Assembly: GCA_003427395.1 (NCBI GenBank)
Contig: BFEA01000282.1
Location: 325,198-354,008 of the forward strand
Origin: Chara braunii
Lineage: Eukaryota; Streptophyta; Charophyceae; Charales; Characeae
Reading direction: 5' to 3'
DNA length: 28,811 nucleotides
Below the pieces are notes generated by a model. The model saw nothing but the letters and a program-made list of their open reading frames with translations. It was not told where the DNA came from and did no database searches. The translations under genes and the position numbers were made by a program. Positions 8,948 to 18,601 of the stretch are shown piece by piece (positions within the stretch are counted from its first letter, which is position 1; the number at the start of each line of letters is the position of its first letter).

Positions 8948-10010
8948 GTTGTTCTACTACTCATGTGCATGTGTTCTCGCTAGTTTCACTCTCACCTTGT
9001 TAAGTTCATGCATTTGGTAGTGTTCCGATTCTCACTTGGTTGTTCTACTACTCATGTGCATGCGTTCTCGCTAGTTCCACTCTCACTTTGTCAAGTTCAT
9101 GTATTTGGTAGTGTTCCGATTCACACTTGGTTGTTCTACTACTCNTGCACATGTGTTCTCACTACTCACACCCTCACTTTGTCAAAGTTCATGCATTTGG
9201 TAATGTTCCGATTCACACTTGGTTGTTCAACTACTCATGTGCATGTGTTCTCGCTAGTTCCACCCTCACTCTGTCAAAGTTCATGCATTTGGTAATGTTC
9301 TGATTCTCACTTGGCTGTTCAACTCTACCCATGTGCATGTGTTCTCCCTACTCACACCCTGATTTTGTCAAGTTCATATATTTGATAATATTCCGATTCA
9401 CACTTTGCTGTTCAAATGCATGTGTTCTCGCTAGTTCCACCCTCACTTTGTAAAAGTTCATGCATTTGGTAATGTTCCGATTCTCACTTGGCTGTTCAAC
9501 TACCCATGTGTATATGTTCTTCCAGCTCACACCCTCATTTTGTCAAGTTCATGCATTTGGTAGAGTTCCGATTCACACTTGGTTGTTCTACTACTCATGT
9601 GCATGTATTCTCGCTAGTCCCACCCTCGTTTTGTCTAGGTCATGCCTTTGATAATGCTCCGATTCACGCTTGATTGTTCTACTACTTGTGTGCATGTATT
9701 CTCATTAGTTCCACCCTCACTTTGTCTAGTTCATGCCTTTGGGAATGTTCCGATTCACACTTGGTTGTTCTGCAACTCATGTGCATGTGTTTCCATCGGT
9801 TACACTCTCACTTTGTCAAGTTCATGCCTTGATGATTGTCCTGTTCGCACTTGGCTGCTCCACTATTCATGTGCATGTGTCCCCATCGGTTACACTCTCA
9901 CCTTGTAAAAGTTCATGTATTTGGTAGTTGTCCGATTCTCGCATAGATGTTCCGCTACTCGTATGCGCGTGCTCGCGCTAATCATACTCTCGTTTTGTCA
10001 AGTCCATGTA
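8948..10010 (+). repeat. 91-bp tandem array, about 11 units
   Basis: Units read TTCCGATTCACACTTGGTTG, TTCTACTACTCATGTGCATG, TGTTCTCGCTAGTTCCACCC, TCACTTTGTCAAGTTCATGC and ATTTGGTAATG. One ambiguous base lies at 9145. Homogeneity falls towards the right end (from about 9830). Overlapping short frames repeat the peptide word 'GCSTTHVHV' and are products of the array. Confidence 0.9.
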
Positions 10011-10027
10011 ACTAGTGATGGTCGATT

Positions 10028-10303
10028 CGCACTTGGCTGCTACTGTTGTGGGATGGGTGACCTGCGCTTGGCTGTTACTGCTGTGGGATGGGTGACTGAC
10101 ACTTTGCTGCTACTGTTGTGGGATGGGTGACTAGCGCTTGGCTGTTACTGTTGTGGGATGGGTGACCGACACTTGGCTGTTACTGTTGTGGGATGGGTGG
10201 TCGACACTTGGCTGCTACTGCTGTGGGATGGGTGACCGACACTTGGCTGCTACTGCTGTAGGATGAGTGACCAGCGCTTGGCTGCTACTACTGAAGGGTG
10301 AAT
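10028..10303 (+). repeat. 35-bp tandem array, eight units
   Basis: Eight units follow CACTTGGCTGCTACTGTTGT then GGGATGGGTGACCGA. Units differ mainly by CACTTGG or GCGCTTGG at the start and CTGCTAC or CTGTTAC in the middle. The two start variants are mixed along the array. Confidence 0.92.
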
Positions 10304-10315
10304 TGATTAGGACTA

Positions 10316-10515
10316 GGAACTCCTCTCTCTCTCCTTCTCCCTTGTCGCTCTACCGAGCCTTCTCTTTCTCTCCCCCCCTCTCTCTCCTTCTCTCCCTCTT
10401 TCCTCCTCTCTCTCTCTCTCTCCCTCTCTTTCTCTCTCCCTCTCTCTTTTTCATTCCCTCCTTCTCTTTCTCCCTTTCCTTCTTTTCTCGCTCTTCGTCC
10501 TACCCTCTCCCCCGT
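10316..10515 (+). repeat. pyrimidine (CT) tract 2
   Basis: A TC-rich stretch with long (TC)n and CTCTCTCC runs. With tract 1 at 7340 it brackets the 7651-10303 tandem arrays. Open frames on either strand (serine/leucine/phenylalanine-rich on +, arginine/glutamate-rich on -) are compositional. Confidence 0.9.
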
Positions 10516-10519
10516 TCCA

Positions 10520-13080
10520 CCACTTGGCATATAACTAACCCTTCCCACTCAATTGTTACATTGCCAGGGAAGCGAACGGTGGAAAAAAAATTTCCTCACT
10601 TGGCGGAGAAAGTGGGCAAAGGGAGGGTTGTCGGTCCCTTGCGCCGCCAAGAAGGAAGGAAAAAAGACACTTGAAGGATTGAGAGGGGCCGAGTCCGGGA
10701 AAGGGCTAGAAGAAGTCTGTGCTTGAAGCAAGGTCAGTTGACTCAACCATTTCCGCGACTGCATGACTATGAGAGAAGGATCGACTGATTGAGCAGAGGA
10801 AGGAGAATAAACAAAAGCCAAAGAAAAGGAAAGTTAGGCATGCGGGAAGGGCTATGTGTTGACCCCGAAGGGGGATTGTACCGGTCTTTGCTTTTGTATG
10901 GGATTGTGCAGGTACGTAAGCCTTGGGATGCCTTGAGCGGGGCCAAGCCGGGGAAGCCGGGCGACAAAGAAAAAGGGGAGAGGGGGGGAAGGGACTAAAG
11001 GGCCCTTAGTGTAAAACTGACCCATGAGAGAGACCTTTGTGGATGAGACTTGGAGTGTGAATGAAAAGAAAGGAGTGAGACTTTTGTTAATCGGAATGGG
11101 AAGTAGCCTATGCATGCGTGTGAAGGCCCCGAAAGGACTAAGGGGCCTGCTCCAATAACGATGGATGGAATGTAGGAGACACGAGGAGTGCGAAGAGGCG
11201 AGGGGGAAGACGGCATTGCCGCACCCCGATGACGTCGTAGGATTGCTGTGCTTAGGGAAATGGTGTGCGGCCTAAGGATGACGCTTTGCCTGCGCACAAA
11301 AGAACTCTCAAATAACCCCTGGACTGCCTGCGTATTGGAAGGAGCACTTGCTTGAGAACACAACCAAGAATCAAAAAAAAAAAAATCAGAGTTTGCGAAA
11401 TGACCAGCAAGACTGCCAGTCAGTGTGGGGGCAGTGCTACGTCCCCATGTCAAAGCTCTCTCGCTTGATGGCCCACCCCCATCCATCTCAAAGCACCAGC
11501 TGGGGGTGACCCTGGGACGAATGGCTCGCGCCCTAGGCATGAGCGTGGGCGGACCAAGCCAACTGGGACCCGCAGTGGGGTCGACCAAGGCTCGAAAGTC
11601 TACCGGGGTTTGGCCCCACAAAAATGGTGGAGGTGACGGGCAGGGGGTTAAACTGACCCTTGCGATCCCAAGGTGGGCGCCCTACGCAAGACCGTGTACA
11701 CAACTAAAGAAAAGGAAATCAGATTTGTGCTTGCTCTTTCCCTTGAGAGAATCAAATTTGAGGGCGGTTGGGCGCATGGCATGTCCAGGCCTGGAGGTAT
11801 AACATGCATGATTGCAAACTTGATCAGCTCACTCCTTTGTGGAGTAGCTCTAGCCCCCCTTCCTTCGGCGCTGGTGTTCGCTGGCCCGGGGAAGCTTCAG
11901 GCAAGTCGCAGGTCGACCCTTCCTCTTCGTATGAAAAAAGGGCTCCGGTTGCCTGGCAGGCGGTTGGTGCTTCGGCTTCAGCCGGGGTCCAATGAAAATC
12001 CCGCGGCGGAGTGATCCGTCCGGCTGGGTGCTTTTCTCCCTTCTTCTTCTGAGCCCGGTGGGCTCATGCACTATACACTTGAAATGCTTGGAGGAACCAA
12101 CATGAACACAAGGGTCATCGAGAAGGAACAATCCTACCCTATGAAAGGACAGACGAAGGAAGACAAAGGGATTTTCTAGACTCCAAAGAAAACTAGCTCA
12201 CCTTTGAAGATGCTCACGAGAAGGAACCGGCCACTGTGTATGGACAATAGGGGGAGTGGCACACACTGTCCTGAGAGAAAAACTGTGAGATCTGGGTAGG
12301 TTGTGCAAGATGCACCTTTGGGAAAGGCACTTGTTCTATGTGTGTCCCACTTGGGACTTGTGATCTGCACGAGCGGAATTGAGCGTCCTGCCTTTTGGAA
12401 GGAAAGGATGGGTCTCCACCAGCTGGTGCGAGATTGCGAAACGTCGTTTCTATCGTAGTGTCGCCGGGTCTCATATGCGGAGGTCGGACCACCGAGCTGT
12501 CGGACAGGAGTTCATCTCACCGGTTGATTAGTAGCACTCTCTCCCGGGCGGACCGAGCATGGCTCGGCACCTTGCCAGGCGAAACGTCTCCTCAGGTGGG
12601 GCTCTAGCTTGTCGGCTGGCGGAGGAGGACCATTGCGTGTGAGGCAAGGAGGGAGCCTCGAAGACGATTAGTAGCCTCTTGTAGTACAGCTTGGGAAAGG
12701 TTGATTCTTGTCGAACCAATGGAAGTGAATGCCCGAACGACTGACTTTTGCTCCTAAAGAGGTGCGAGGGATGAGTCCCGGTACCAACGGGGTATGCAAG
12801 GGCGGCAAAACGGGATGGGGTATTTTGGGCGAATGGAGAGGGGTAACACCCTGTGCCGGAGTCTGGGTACCGCGCTCGCGACAGTTGAGTTGCGCTTGAG
12901 GTATGGGATAAAACTGTACCGAAAGTACCAGCGGAGAGACCACATTGGGAAAGGCCGGTGAGGAGATGACCGTGCCTTGTATATTAGATTGCCTGAGTTT
13001 TCGTGTTTTGTATACCCCTCTGTAAAGATGATTGCAATCTGAATTGTTGGGTGGGGCTATGATTCTAGTTTATTCTCACC
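10520..13080. other. 2.5-kb unique-looking GC-rich region, no gene supported
   Basis: I find no tandem array and no protein domain. A 208-codon minus-strand frame at 10995-11621 is the longest; it has no motif I recognise and no repeat of its own. Small inverted repeats occur at about 11123-11146 (AGGCCCC...AGGGGCCT) and 12053-12067 (GAGCCC-GGT-GGGCTC). The region could be the 5' leader or LTR of the downstream retroelement, but I could not match it to sequence after the integrase and I see no primer-binding site. Confidence 0.4.
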
Positions 13081-13082
13081 CC

Positions 13083-13302
13083 CTGCCTAAGTCCACACGA
13101 GTGAGTGAAGATCATGAGACGAAGTGATAGGGTCAATTTGAAAGGAACCGAGAAAATGAGCTTGGGTGAAAAGGGCCGACTTGGGGAACCCCCAGCCTAA
13201 GTCCGCACGAGTGAGTGAAGATCATGAGACAAAGACATAGGGGTCAATTTGAAAGGAACCGAGAAAATGAGCTTGGGTGAAAAAGGTTGACTTGGGGAAG
13301 GG
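13083..13302 (+). repeat. 110-bp tandem duplication
   Basis: Units 13083-13192 and 13193-13302 share GCCTAAGTCC-CACGAGTGAG, TGAAGATCATGAGAC-AAG, 'GGTCAATTTGAAAGGAACCG' and 'AGAAAATGAGCTTGGGTGAA'. They differ at only a few positions. The duplication lies about 160 bp upstream of ORF A. Confidence 0.92.
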
Positions 13303-13460
13303 TATCCAAAGGAGGTTAGGATTTGAGAGTTGGGAAGGTAAACTAGGCTAGACCTTGATGAGGGGTCTGAAATATTCTCATCCAGGATTTAGGATGATCG
13401 GACTCGAGAACCGGGGGCGGTGTTTGGCTGTGAAAAACAGGGTCGGGTGCTGGAACCAAG

Positions 13461-14284
13461 ATGGCGCGGTGGCTGTCATCCCCAATCTATTCCACCGGGC
13501 CGGAAATGCCAATAGATATTAGGGACGGGGTATCCGTCGTTTTGCCAGAAGAAGGAACCTGGACGGATCTAGAACCGGCGTATCAAACCATGATGTTGGG
13601 CGACAGGGATGTCTTCCTTTGGATAGAAACGCTGTGGACCGAGGTCAGCCTAACCCGACTAACGCCAAGCCTGACGGATTTGGAATTTCGGGGGACTAAG
13701 GAAGCCCAGGGCTGGATCTACCTTTCTAAGGAAGGGGAGAACGCAATGGTGGTAAACTTGGCGTTGGGAATAGTCCCGTACCAATTATTTAGGCAGGCGG
13801 AACGGAAAGTAGTGTGGGCCGCGTGTCAGCGGGTGGAAATGGAAATGGAAAAGATAAATGTGCGGGTGGAACTCGGAGATAGAGGGAACGTAAGGCGGTC
13901 GCTCAGGACGATGAGGTGCACCGTGCCTCCGTTCTTGGTGGACGCTGTCTTCGGGACCAGGAGTAGGCTGGTGCGGATATGCCAGTCCATGACGAACCTC
14001 GGGCTGTACCAGGGTGCCCGACAAGACTTCTTCCGTCTATCAGTCGAAATGGGACCCTTTAAAGGGAATTGGGCAGAGGAACTGGCTGAGATACTAAACT
14101 GCCTCAGCACGGATGAAGTGTTTGTCCCGAGTTTGTCCCGAGTTCCGTCCATTGGAACATAGTCTATAGGAATGTGGCAATAGGAGAAATGTTTGTGGAC
14201 GGGTTGAGAGATCTATGGTACGAGGAAGAGGATGATCTTACCGATGAAGACGAAGATGATGCAATCGAAGACTGGGACTTTTGA
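13461..14284 (+). CDS. ORF A: unknown protein, first of three tandem paralogues
   Basis: A 233-codon frame runs from ATG 13461 (context ACCAAGATGG, upstream in-frame TGA at 13431) to TAG at 14160-14162. I do not recognise the family. Motifs shared with ORFs B and C are LGDRDVFLWIETLW (around residue 50), GWIYLS (about 90), VELGDRGNVRR then MRCTVPPFLVDAVFG (about 135-165), and SVEMGPFKGNWAEELAEIL near the end. A second frame continues from about 14146 to TGA 14282-14284. It encodes VAIGEMFVDGL, which matches the end of ORF C, then a very acidic tail (EEEDDLTDEDEDD). An 11-bp direct duplication at 14120-14141 separates the two frames and accounts exactly for the phase change, so the acidic tail probably belonged to A. 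No signal peptide or membrane segment is obvious. The family call is sequence-based; the function is unknown. Confidence 0.6.
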
Positions 14285-14342
14285 GGGAAGGGTCCGTGGG
14301 GCAGAAATGATGGGGGTGGTTGGCGTTGTGCAGGGTACCAGC

Positions 14343-15041
14343 ATGGCTAGGGAACAACGCTTAAACAACCGGATGTTTAGGGGGTGGGAGCCAAGGCAGT
14401 TTGAGGGAGGAGTAGAGATGACCCTACCAACAAGAAATGAGTGGAGAGGAGCGACTTGTGACTGGGTAGGGGAAGCAATCGCATCAAAACTATCGTTCCT
14501 ATGGGTAAAACGAGTATGGAACCCATTGAGGGGGGAAGAAGGATGGACCGACATAGCTGAGGGAAATATAGAAGTCCTCGGGACGGTCTACTTATCAAGA
14601 AGGGGGTGGCATCTGTTCTACGTAACGTTGGCATCTGGGCAAGCCGAGAGACGAACTCATGATATGGGTTACGAATTCGCCAACGAGGGATGGGATGAGG
14701 TAAGCGGTAGCGTTGCAATAGGGGGCTGGGAGGAATTCAGGCTGCCGTGCCAGATAGTTCAGGCCTCGGTGTCGCACTTTGTGGCAGACTGGTTTGGAGG
14801 ATACGAACACATCCTCGCGGTGGCGGAAGCCTTAGACAAAGTAAACCTGGGCTTTTCATGGCTAAATGGGACCGTTCCACGGGATAGGGCAAAAGAGGTC
14901 GTCGACATCCTTAAATTTTTTAAGGAAGACCGGCTCGAGGTGGACAACGGGGCCGAGGATGCGATACTTCGCTGCGAGGTGGCAGCGACCCCCTCGTATA
15001 TAGGAGATGTGTTCCTATTGTTTGAAGTACTATGGGTATAA
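14343..15041 (+). CDS. ORF B: unknown protein, second tandem paralogue
   Basis: The open frame starts earlier (14232), but those codons overlap the acidic tail of A in another phase. I prefer ATG 14343 because its context (GGTACCAGCATGGCTAGG) matches the start of A (GGAACCAAGATGGCGCGG) and both proteins then begin MAR. From there it is 232 codons. Shared motifs in order are GVEMTLPTRNEW, SKLSFLWVKRVW, GWTDI, LGTVYLSRRGWHL, VAIGGWEEFRLP, VSHFVADWFG, and a C-terminal block with RAKEVVDILKFF. The GPF-GN signature of A and C is replaced here by GTVPRDRAKE. The frame is uninterrupted, which makes B the best preserved copy. It lies 58 bp after the tail of A. Function unknown; not a known retroviral domain as far as I can see. 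Confidence 0.6.
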   Translation: MAREQRLNNRMFRGWEPRQFEGGVEMTLPTRNEWRGATCDWVGEAIASKLSFLWVKRVWNPLRGEEGWTDIAEGNIEVLGTVYLSRRGWHLFYVTLASGQAERRTHDMGYEFANEGWDEVSGSVAIGGWEEFRLPCQIVQASVSHFVADWFGGYEHILAVAEALDKVNLGFSWLNGTVPRDRAKEVVDILKFFKEDRLEVDNGAEDAILRCEVAATPSYIGDVFLLFEVLWV

Positions 15042-15182
15042 CCGAAAGATCAGCACGAAGGCAAGGGCGACAGAAAGGATGGGGTAAGAAGGCGTGAGGA
15101 TAGCTAGCGATATCCAGAGGAGCGGATGGAATAAGAGGAATTCGCTTTCTGTCTGAACCATGCAGGAACCCACCAACCGGCA

Positions 15183-15849
15183 ATGGCGATGAGACGCACC
15201 CGAACATCGCGACGACCCACGCACTCTCGACCACCCACAGAAAGCAGTAACGGATGGGAGGTCCGGAGATTGACACGGAATGGAGAGCTGTGACCTTGGG
15301 AAGGGACCAAGCCTTCATAATGGTGGAATGCCTATGGAGCGGCATGAGGTTCAATAAGGGGTCGGGAGACGACTTATACACCGACCTGAGGGTGAATGGG
15401 ACCGTGTACTTACCTGAGATTGGATGGCACATGCTAGGAACCGAGAAGTTAGGGGAAGAAGGAATGTGGGGCTAAGAACCCGGGTGGAAGTAGGAGGATG
15501 GCGAGAGTTTAGAGCCCCAATAGCAGGGTTGCGGTGCCGAGTACCCCGCTTTATGATAGATTTGGTATTCGGCAGCCTCTCGAGGGCAAGGGACTTGGTG
15601 AACTCGACCCTAACCTGGATTCACCATTTCCAGCCACAGACGACAGGAATGTTTTACCATATGTCAGTAAAACATGGGCCGTTTTGGGGAAATCGGGCCC
15701 GTGAATTACTAGAACTAATCGAGATCCTGATATGTGGGGCGCCACTCTTGGCCTTTGAAGAATATGAACCAATAATTATCAAAGAAATAGGAATGGGGGA
15801 AAACTACCTTGCTGGGATGGCTAGCCTGTTTAAAGAACCCGACGAATAG
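15183..15849 (+). pseudogene. ORF C: third tandem paralogue, frameshifted
   Basis: Two clear pieces are in different frames. 15254-15475 carries DTEWRAVTLGRDQAFIMV, CLWSG, YTDL and NGTVYLPEIGWHM. 15471-15849 carries VEVGGWREFRAP, LRCRVPRFMIDLVFGS, MSVKHGPFWGNRARELLE and, at the end, IGMGENYLAGMASLF. The phase changes between about 15440 and 15471. The start is uncertain: an ATG at 15183 in a third phase gives an MA-start followed by NGWE about 23 residues later, at the spacing seen in B, so a second lesion near 15250-15290 is likely. Similarity to A is strongest over the C-terminal half. The 140 bp between the end of B and 15183 hold nothing I can name. Confidence 0.55.
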
Positions 15850-16354
15850 GACAGGCCTAAGGAAACGGTACGAGAAAAGTGTCGAGGAAGGTGGCAAAGG
15901 GGAACGCTAACTATGGGATGATAGAGACAAGAGCAAGAATAGCGATCTGCGGGGGGGGGGGGTAGTGGCTGGAGTCCTACGCCATCTAAGGGGGTGCCAG
16001 AGAGGGACTAGGATGGCCACTACTACCAAGGATGCCAGGGGTATCCATAGGCTAGGAAGGCAAAAAGGTCATCTTCGAAAGAAGGACCCACCCGCCATGG
16101 ACACGCCGCCTTAGAACCGAGGCACGGTGATGACAAAACACCGAAACCCGACAACAGGCTTTCCGGCAGGAAAGGCAAGCGGTACACCCGCAAAGTGAAG
16201 ACGGATAGGCCTGCTACCGCCACTATAACACAGAAAATATTGAAATAGCAAAGGTAGGGCGACTGTAGCAAGCCTTAGGGCCTGGAAATCTGGAAAGTCG
16301 TGAACAACTGGCCATCTCGGGAATTTTTTTTCCTATGTGCAGGATTAGAAAAGG
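15850..16354 (+). other. spacer between ORF C and gag
   Basis: No gene is supported; a 33-codon frame (16013-16114, starting MATTTKDARG) is too short to call. A run of G's lies near 15951-15962. Just before gag, GGAATTTTTTTTCCTATGTGCAG ending at about 16343 looks like a polypyrimidine tract plus 3' splice site (AG), 12 bases upstream of the gag ATG. Confidence 0.4.
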
Positions 16355-18601
16355 ATGGCGACAGAAGAGGAAGCAGGAAGTCTGCGAAGCAAGGGGAGTC
16401 AGGGCACAAACAAGGATGTAGAGCAGAACGAAGGGTCTGTGAGGGACCAAGAATCAACTAATCCAAAAGGTACTAAGGAAGGAAGGAAGGAAGTGACAAC
16501 CAAGGAAAGCTCGGGAAAACCGGAGGGAGCAAACGAGGAACTCAGGAAACTAGGGGAGACGAGAATAAAGGCAGTCCGGCGCCACGAGCCTCTGAGGGCA
16601 CACTGTCAAAGAAGGTAAGGCTAACGGACACCCGGAAGAAGCTAGCCGAGATAGAAAGGAGAACGGCGGAGTATAAAGCAAAACTCCTGGAAGAGATGAT
16701 GAACGAAGGCGAGGGGGACTTCGTCAGAGAAGGGTTGAATGAAGACCAAGGAACAAACCAAGGGCAGGGGAGCCAAGATGATACTATAAAAAGGAGGAAG
16801 GATAGGACTGGGGAGCGTAGGGAGACGCCAACCAAGAAAGGAAAGGAGAGAACGGAGTCCCTAAGGAGGGAGGCGGAGAAGGCTACCAACCCGCCGACCA
16901 TAGACAGTGGGGCAAGCCGACCAGCGGTGTCGCCCATAATCGCAAAGGGATGCGAAGGGTTTTGGAGCTTAAGAGAAAGAGTGCTAGGCTGGTTCGATCC
17001 GGAAGGGACGGCAAAGCTCGGAGAAGGAATGAGAACCGGTAAAGAAGAACAAGGCTCTGGCACCCCCCGATGGAACAGGAGGAACCGAGGGCGGGCTTAA
17101 GAAAATGGTGTCTTCCCTCACACGGACGCTAAATAAAAATCAGGGATACCTGACCGACGCCAAAAAGAAGCTGATATTCGACTGGGCTAATATCATGAAA
17201 TTCTTGATAGACAACGAAAAATTCGCAGCACTACTAAGGTGGAGCGAGGAAGAAAAGACGGAGCACTTAGGGCAGCATGTGTCGTTGAACCTAGGTAGGG
17301 ACATAATGGCTACCATCGCGAGGCGGATCCTGGAAGGAGGCGCGAGACGTAATGATGCGGGAATATCTGGCAGCCGAGAAATGGCTACGGAGATAGAGCT
17401 GGCTGCAGTACAAAGAAAAAACTTTGCAACATATAATGATTTCCTGAGGGAATTCACCCTCGTAGCATTGCGAATCCCGAGGGTAACCGATCGCATAATG
17501 AGTAAATACTTCCTCGGGCAATTCACCGAGTTCGACAAAGATAAGATCCTATTGGCCTACCAGCAGACCACGAAGTTTATGAATACATGGGACGTCGACT
17601 TCAACACCATGACAGACATTACTGAAAGAAGGAGAAGTCATGGGGTAGACGAAAAAATCGGTAAAACGCGCGACAAGGTAAAGAGAGGGATAGAAAGCCT
17701 GCATGAGCGTGTCCATGGGGTAGACGGAAAAATCAAAAGGGTAGAGAACGCATTGATGGTAATGCAAGCCCAAGTGACGCAAACCCAAGTAGCTCGACCC
17801 CCCCTCCCACCACAAGAGGCGGTGGCTCCCGCAGGAATAGCTAACCGGGGGTTCAATAGGAGAGATCCGACAAATGAGCAATGCAAGTATTGTACGATGG
17901 TCGGACACTTTGTGCGAACGTGTCCAAGACTTAACCATGATGTCATGCACAAGAGGTGCTCCAGGACCTTACGTGGAGACATCATAGGCCCCCGAGGAGA
18001 GAAAGTGAATTGGAACTCCCCGGGTGGGATGCGCGGGGACGTAATCACACTTAACAACCTCGACATCGCCACAGTGGAGGCCGAGCCCGTGGCGGAGCTC
18101 GCCTGGGAACAGGCGCAAGGACGCGGGCTGCAGGCCAATTTTATTTTAGAGAATGACGGGCGAGATAGGGTGAACGTGACCACCAAGCAGCGAACAACAG
18201 AAAAGGAGGTCACACAGTACGCCGTCATGGAAGACGCTGGGGATGGCCCGGGGATGCCACAAGAAACTGAGGCACAAGAGCAAAAGAAAGTTTATGGGAA
18301 ACCTAGAGAAGAGGCTCCGGTAGACAAAGCTGCCTCGACAAAAAAGAAATTCCGGTATCAGATCCCCATTCTAACTATGCCCGAGATCGATGACACCCTT
18401 AGCAAGCTGCTAGGGACCATGGTGTCGGTCTCTTTCCAAACCATGTTGCAGGCAAGCCCCAGGCTCCTGAAAGGCCTTAGACAACTACTTACGAGGCGAA
18501 GAATAGAGGTAGAAGAAGGGCCGGAACAGCAGGAGGAAGAGAAGGAAGAGGAGGCACCGAGAAGTCGCCAACTTCCAAAGGATCCCCGGGGACCTGGATG
18601 A
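16355..18601 (+). pseudogene. gag: Ty3/gypsy gag polyprotein, frameshifted
   Basis: Gag is spread over three reading phases. 16355-16618 starts MATEEEAGSL and is highly charged. A second phase is open from at least 16500 to 17100 (KLAEIERRTAEYKAKLLEEM, a coiled-coil-like stretch, then GFWSLRERVLGWFDPEG). The third, 17105-18601 (498 codons), holds the capsid-like part and a CCHC zinc knuckle, CKYCTMVGHFVRTC, at about residues 260-273 (spacing C-X2-C-X4-H-X4-C). The last phase change probably lies in the C-run near 17064. Downstream of the knuckle come WNSPGGMRGDVI and an alanine/glutamate-rich linker ending in a GA-rich acidic run. Gag packages element RNA; here it cannot be made intact. The capsid has no clear motif of its own, so the call rests on the knuckle, position and length. 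Confidence 0.8.

Noticed and set aside
7651-10303. CRISPR-like regular repeats
   Set aside because: Units are contiguous, without unique spacers, and the context is eukaryotic.
10995-11621. 208-codon minus-strand frame
   Set aside because: No domain, no paralogue in the window and unremarkable composition; GC-rich sequence easily gives such frames. It would need transcript or homology evidence.
10520-13080. 5' LTR matching the post-integrase region
   Set aside because: Looked for shared words, including TGTTGGACGG and the GGACACTTGGGGGCGG text, and found none by eye; a computed self-alignment would be decisive.
13430-13470. Primer-binding site TGGAACCAAG before ORF A
   Set aside because: It starts with TGG but matches no tRNA 3' end I know, and no LTR end is visible beside it.
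14232-14342. N-terminal extension of ORF B from ATG 14232
   Set aside because: These codons overlap the acidic tail of ORF A in another phase, and the MAR start at 14343 matches that of A.
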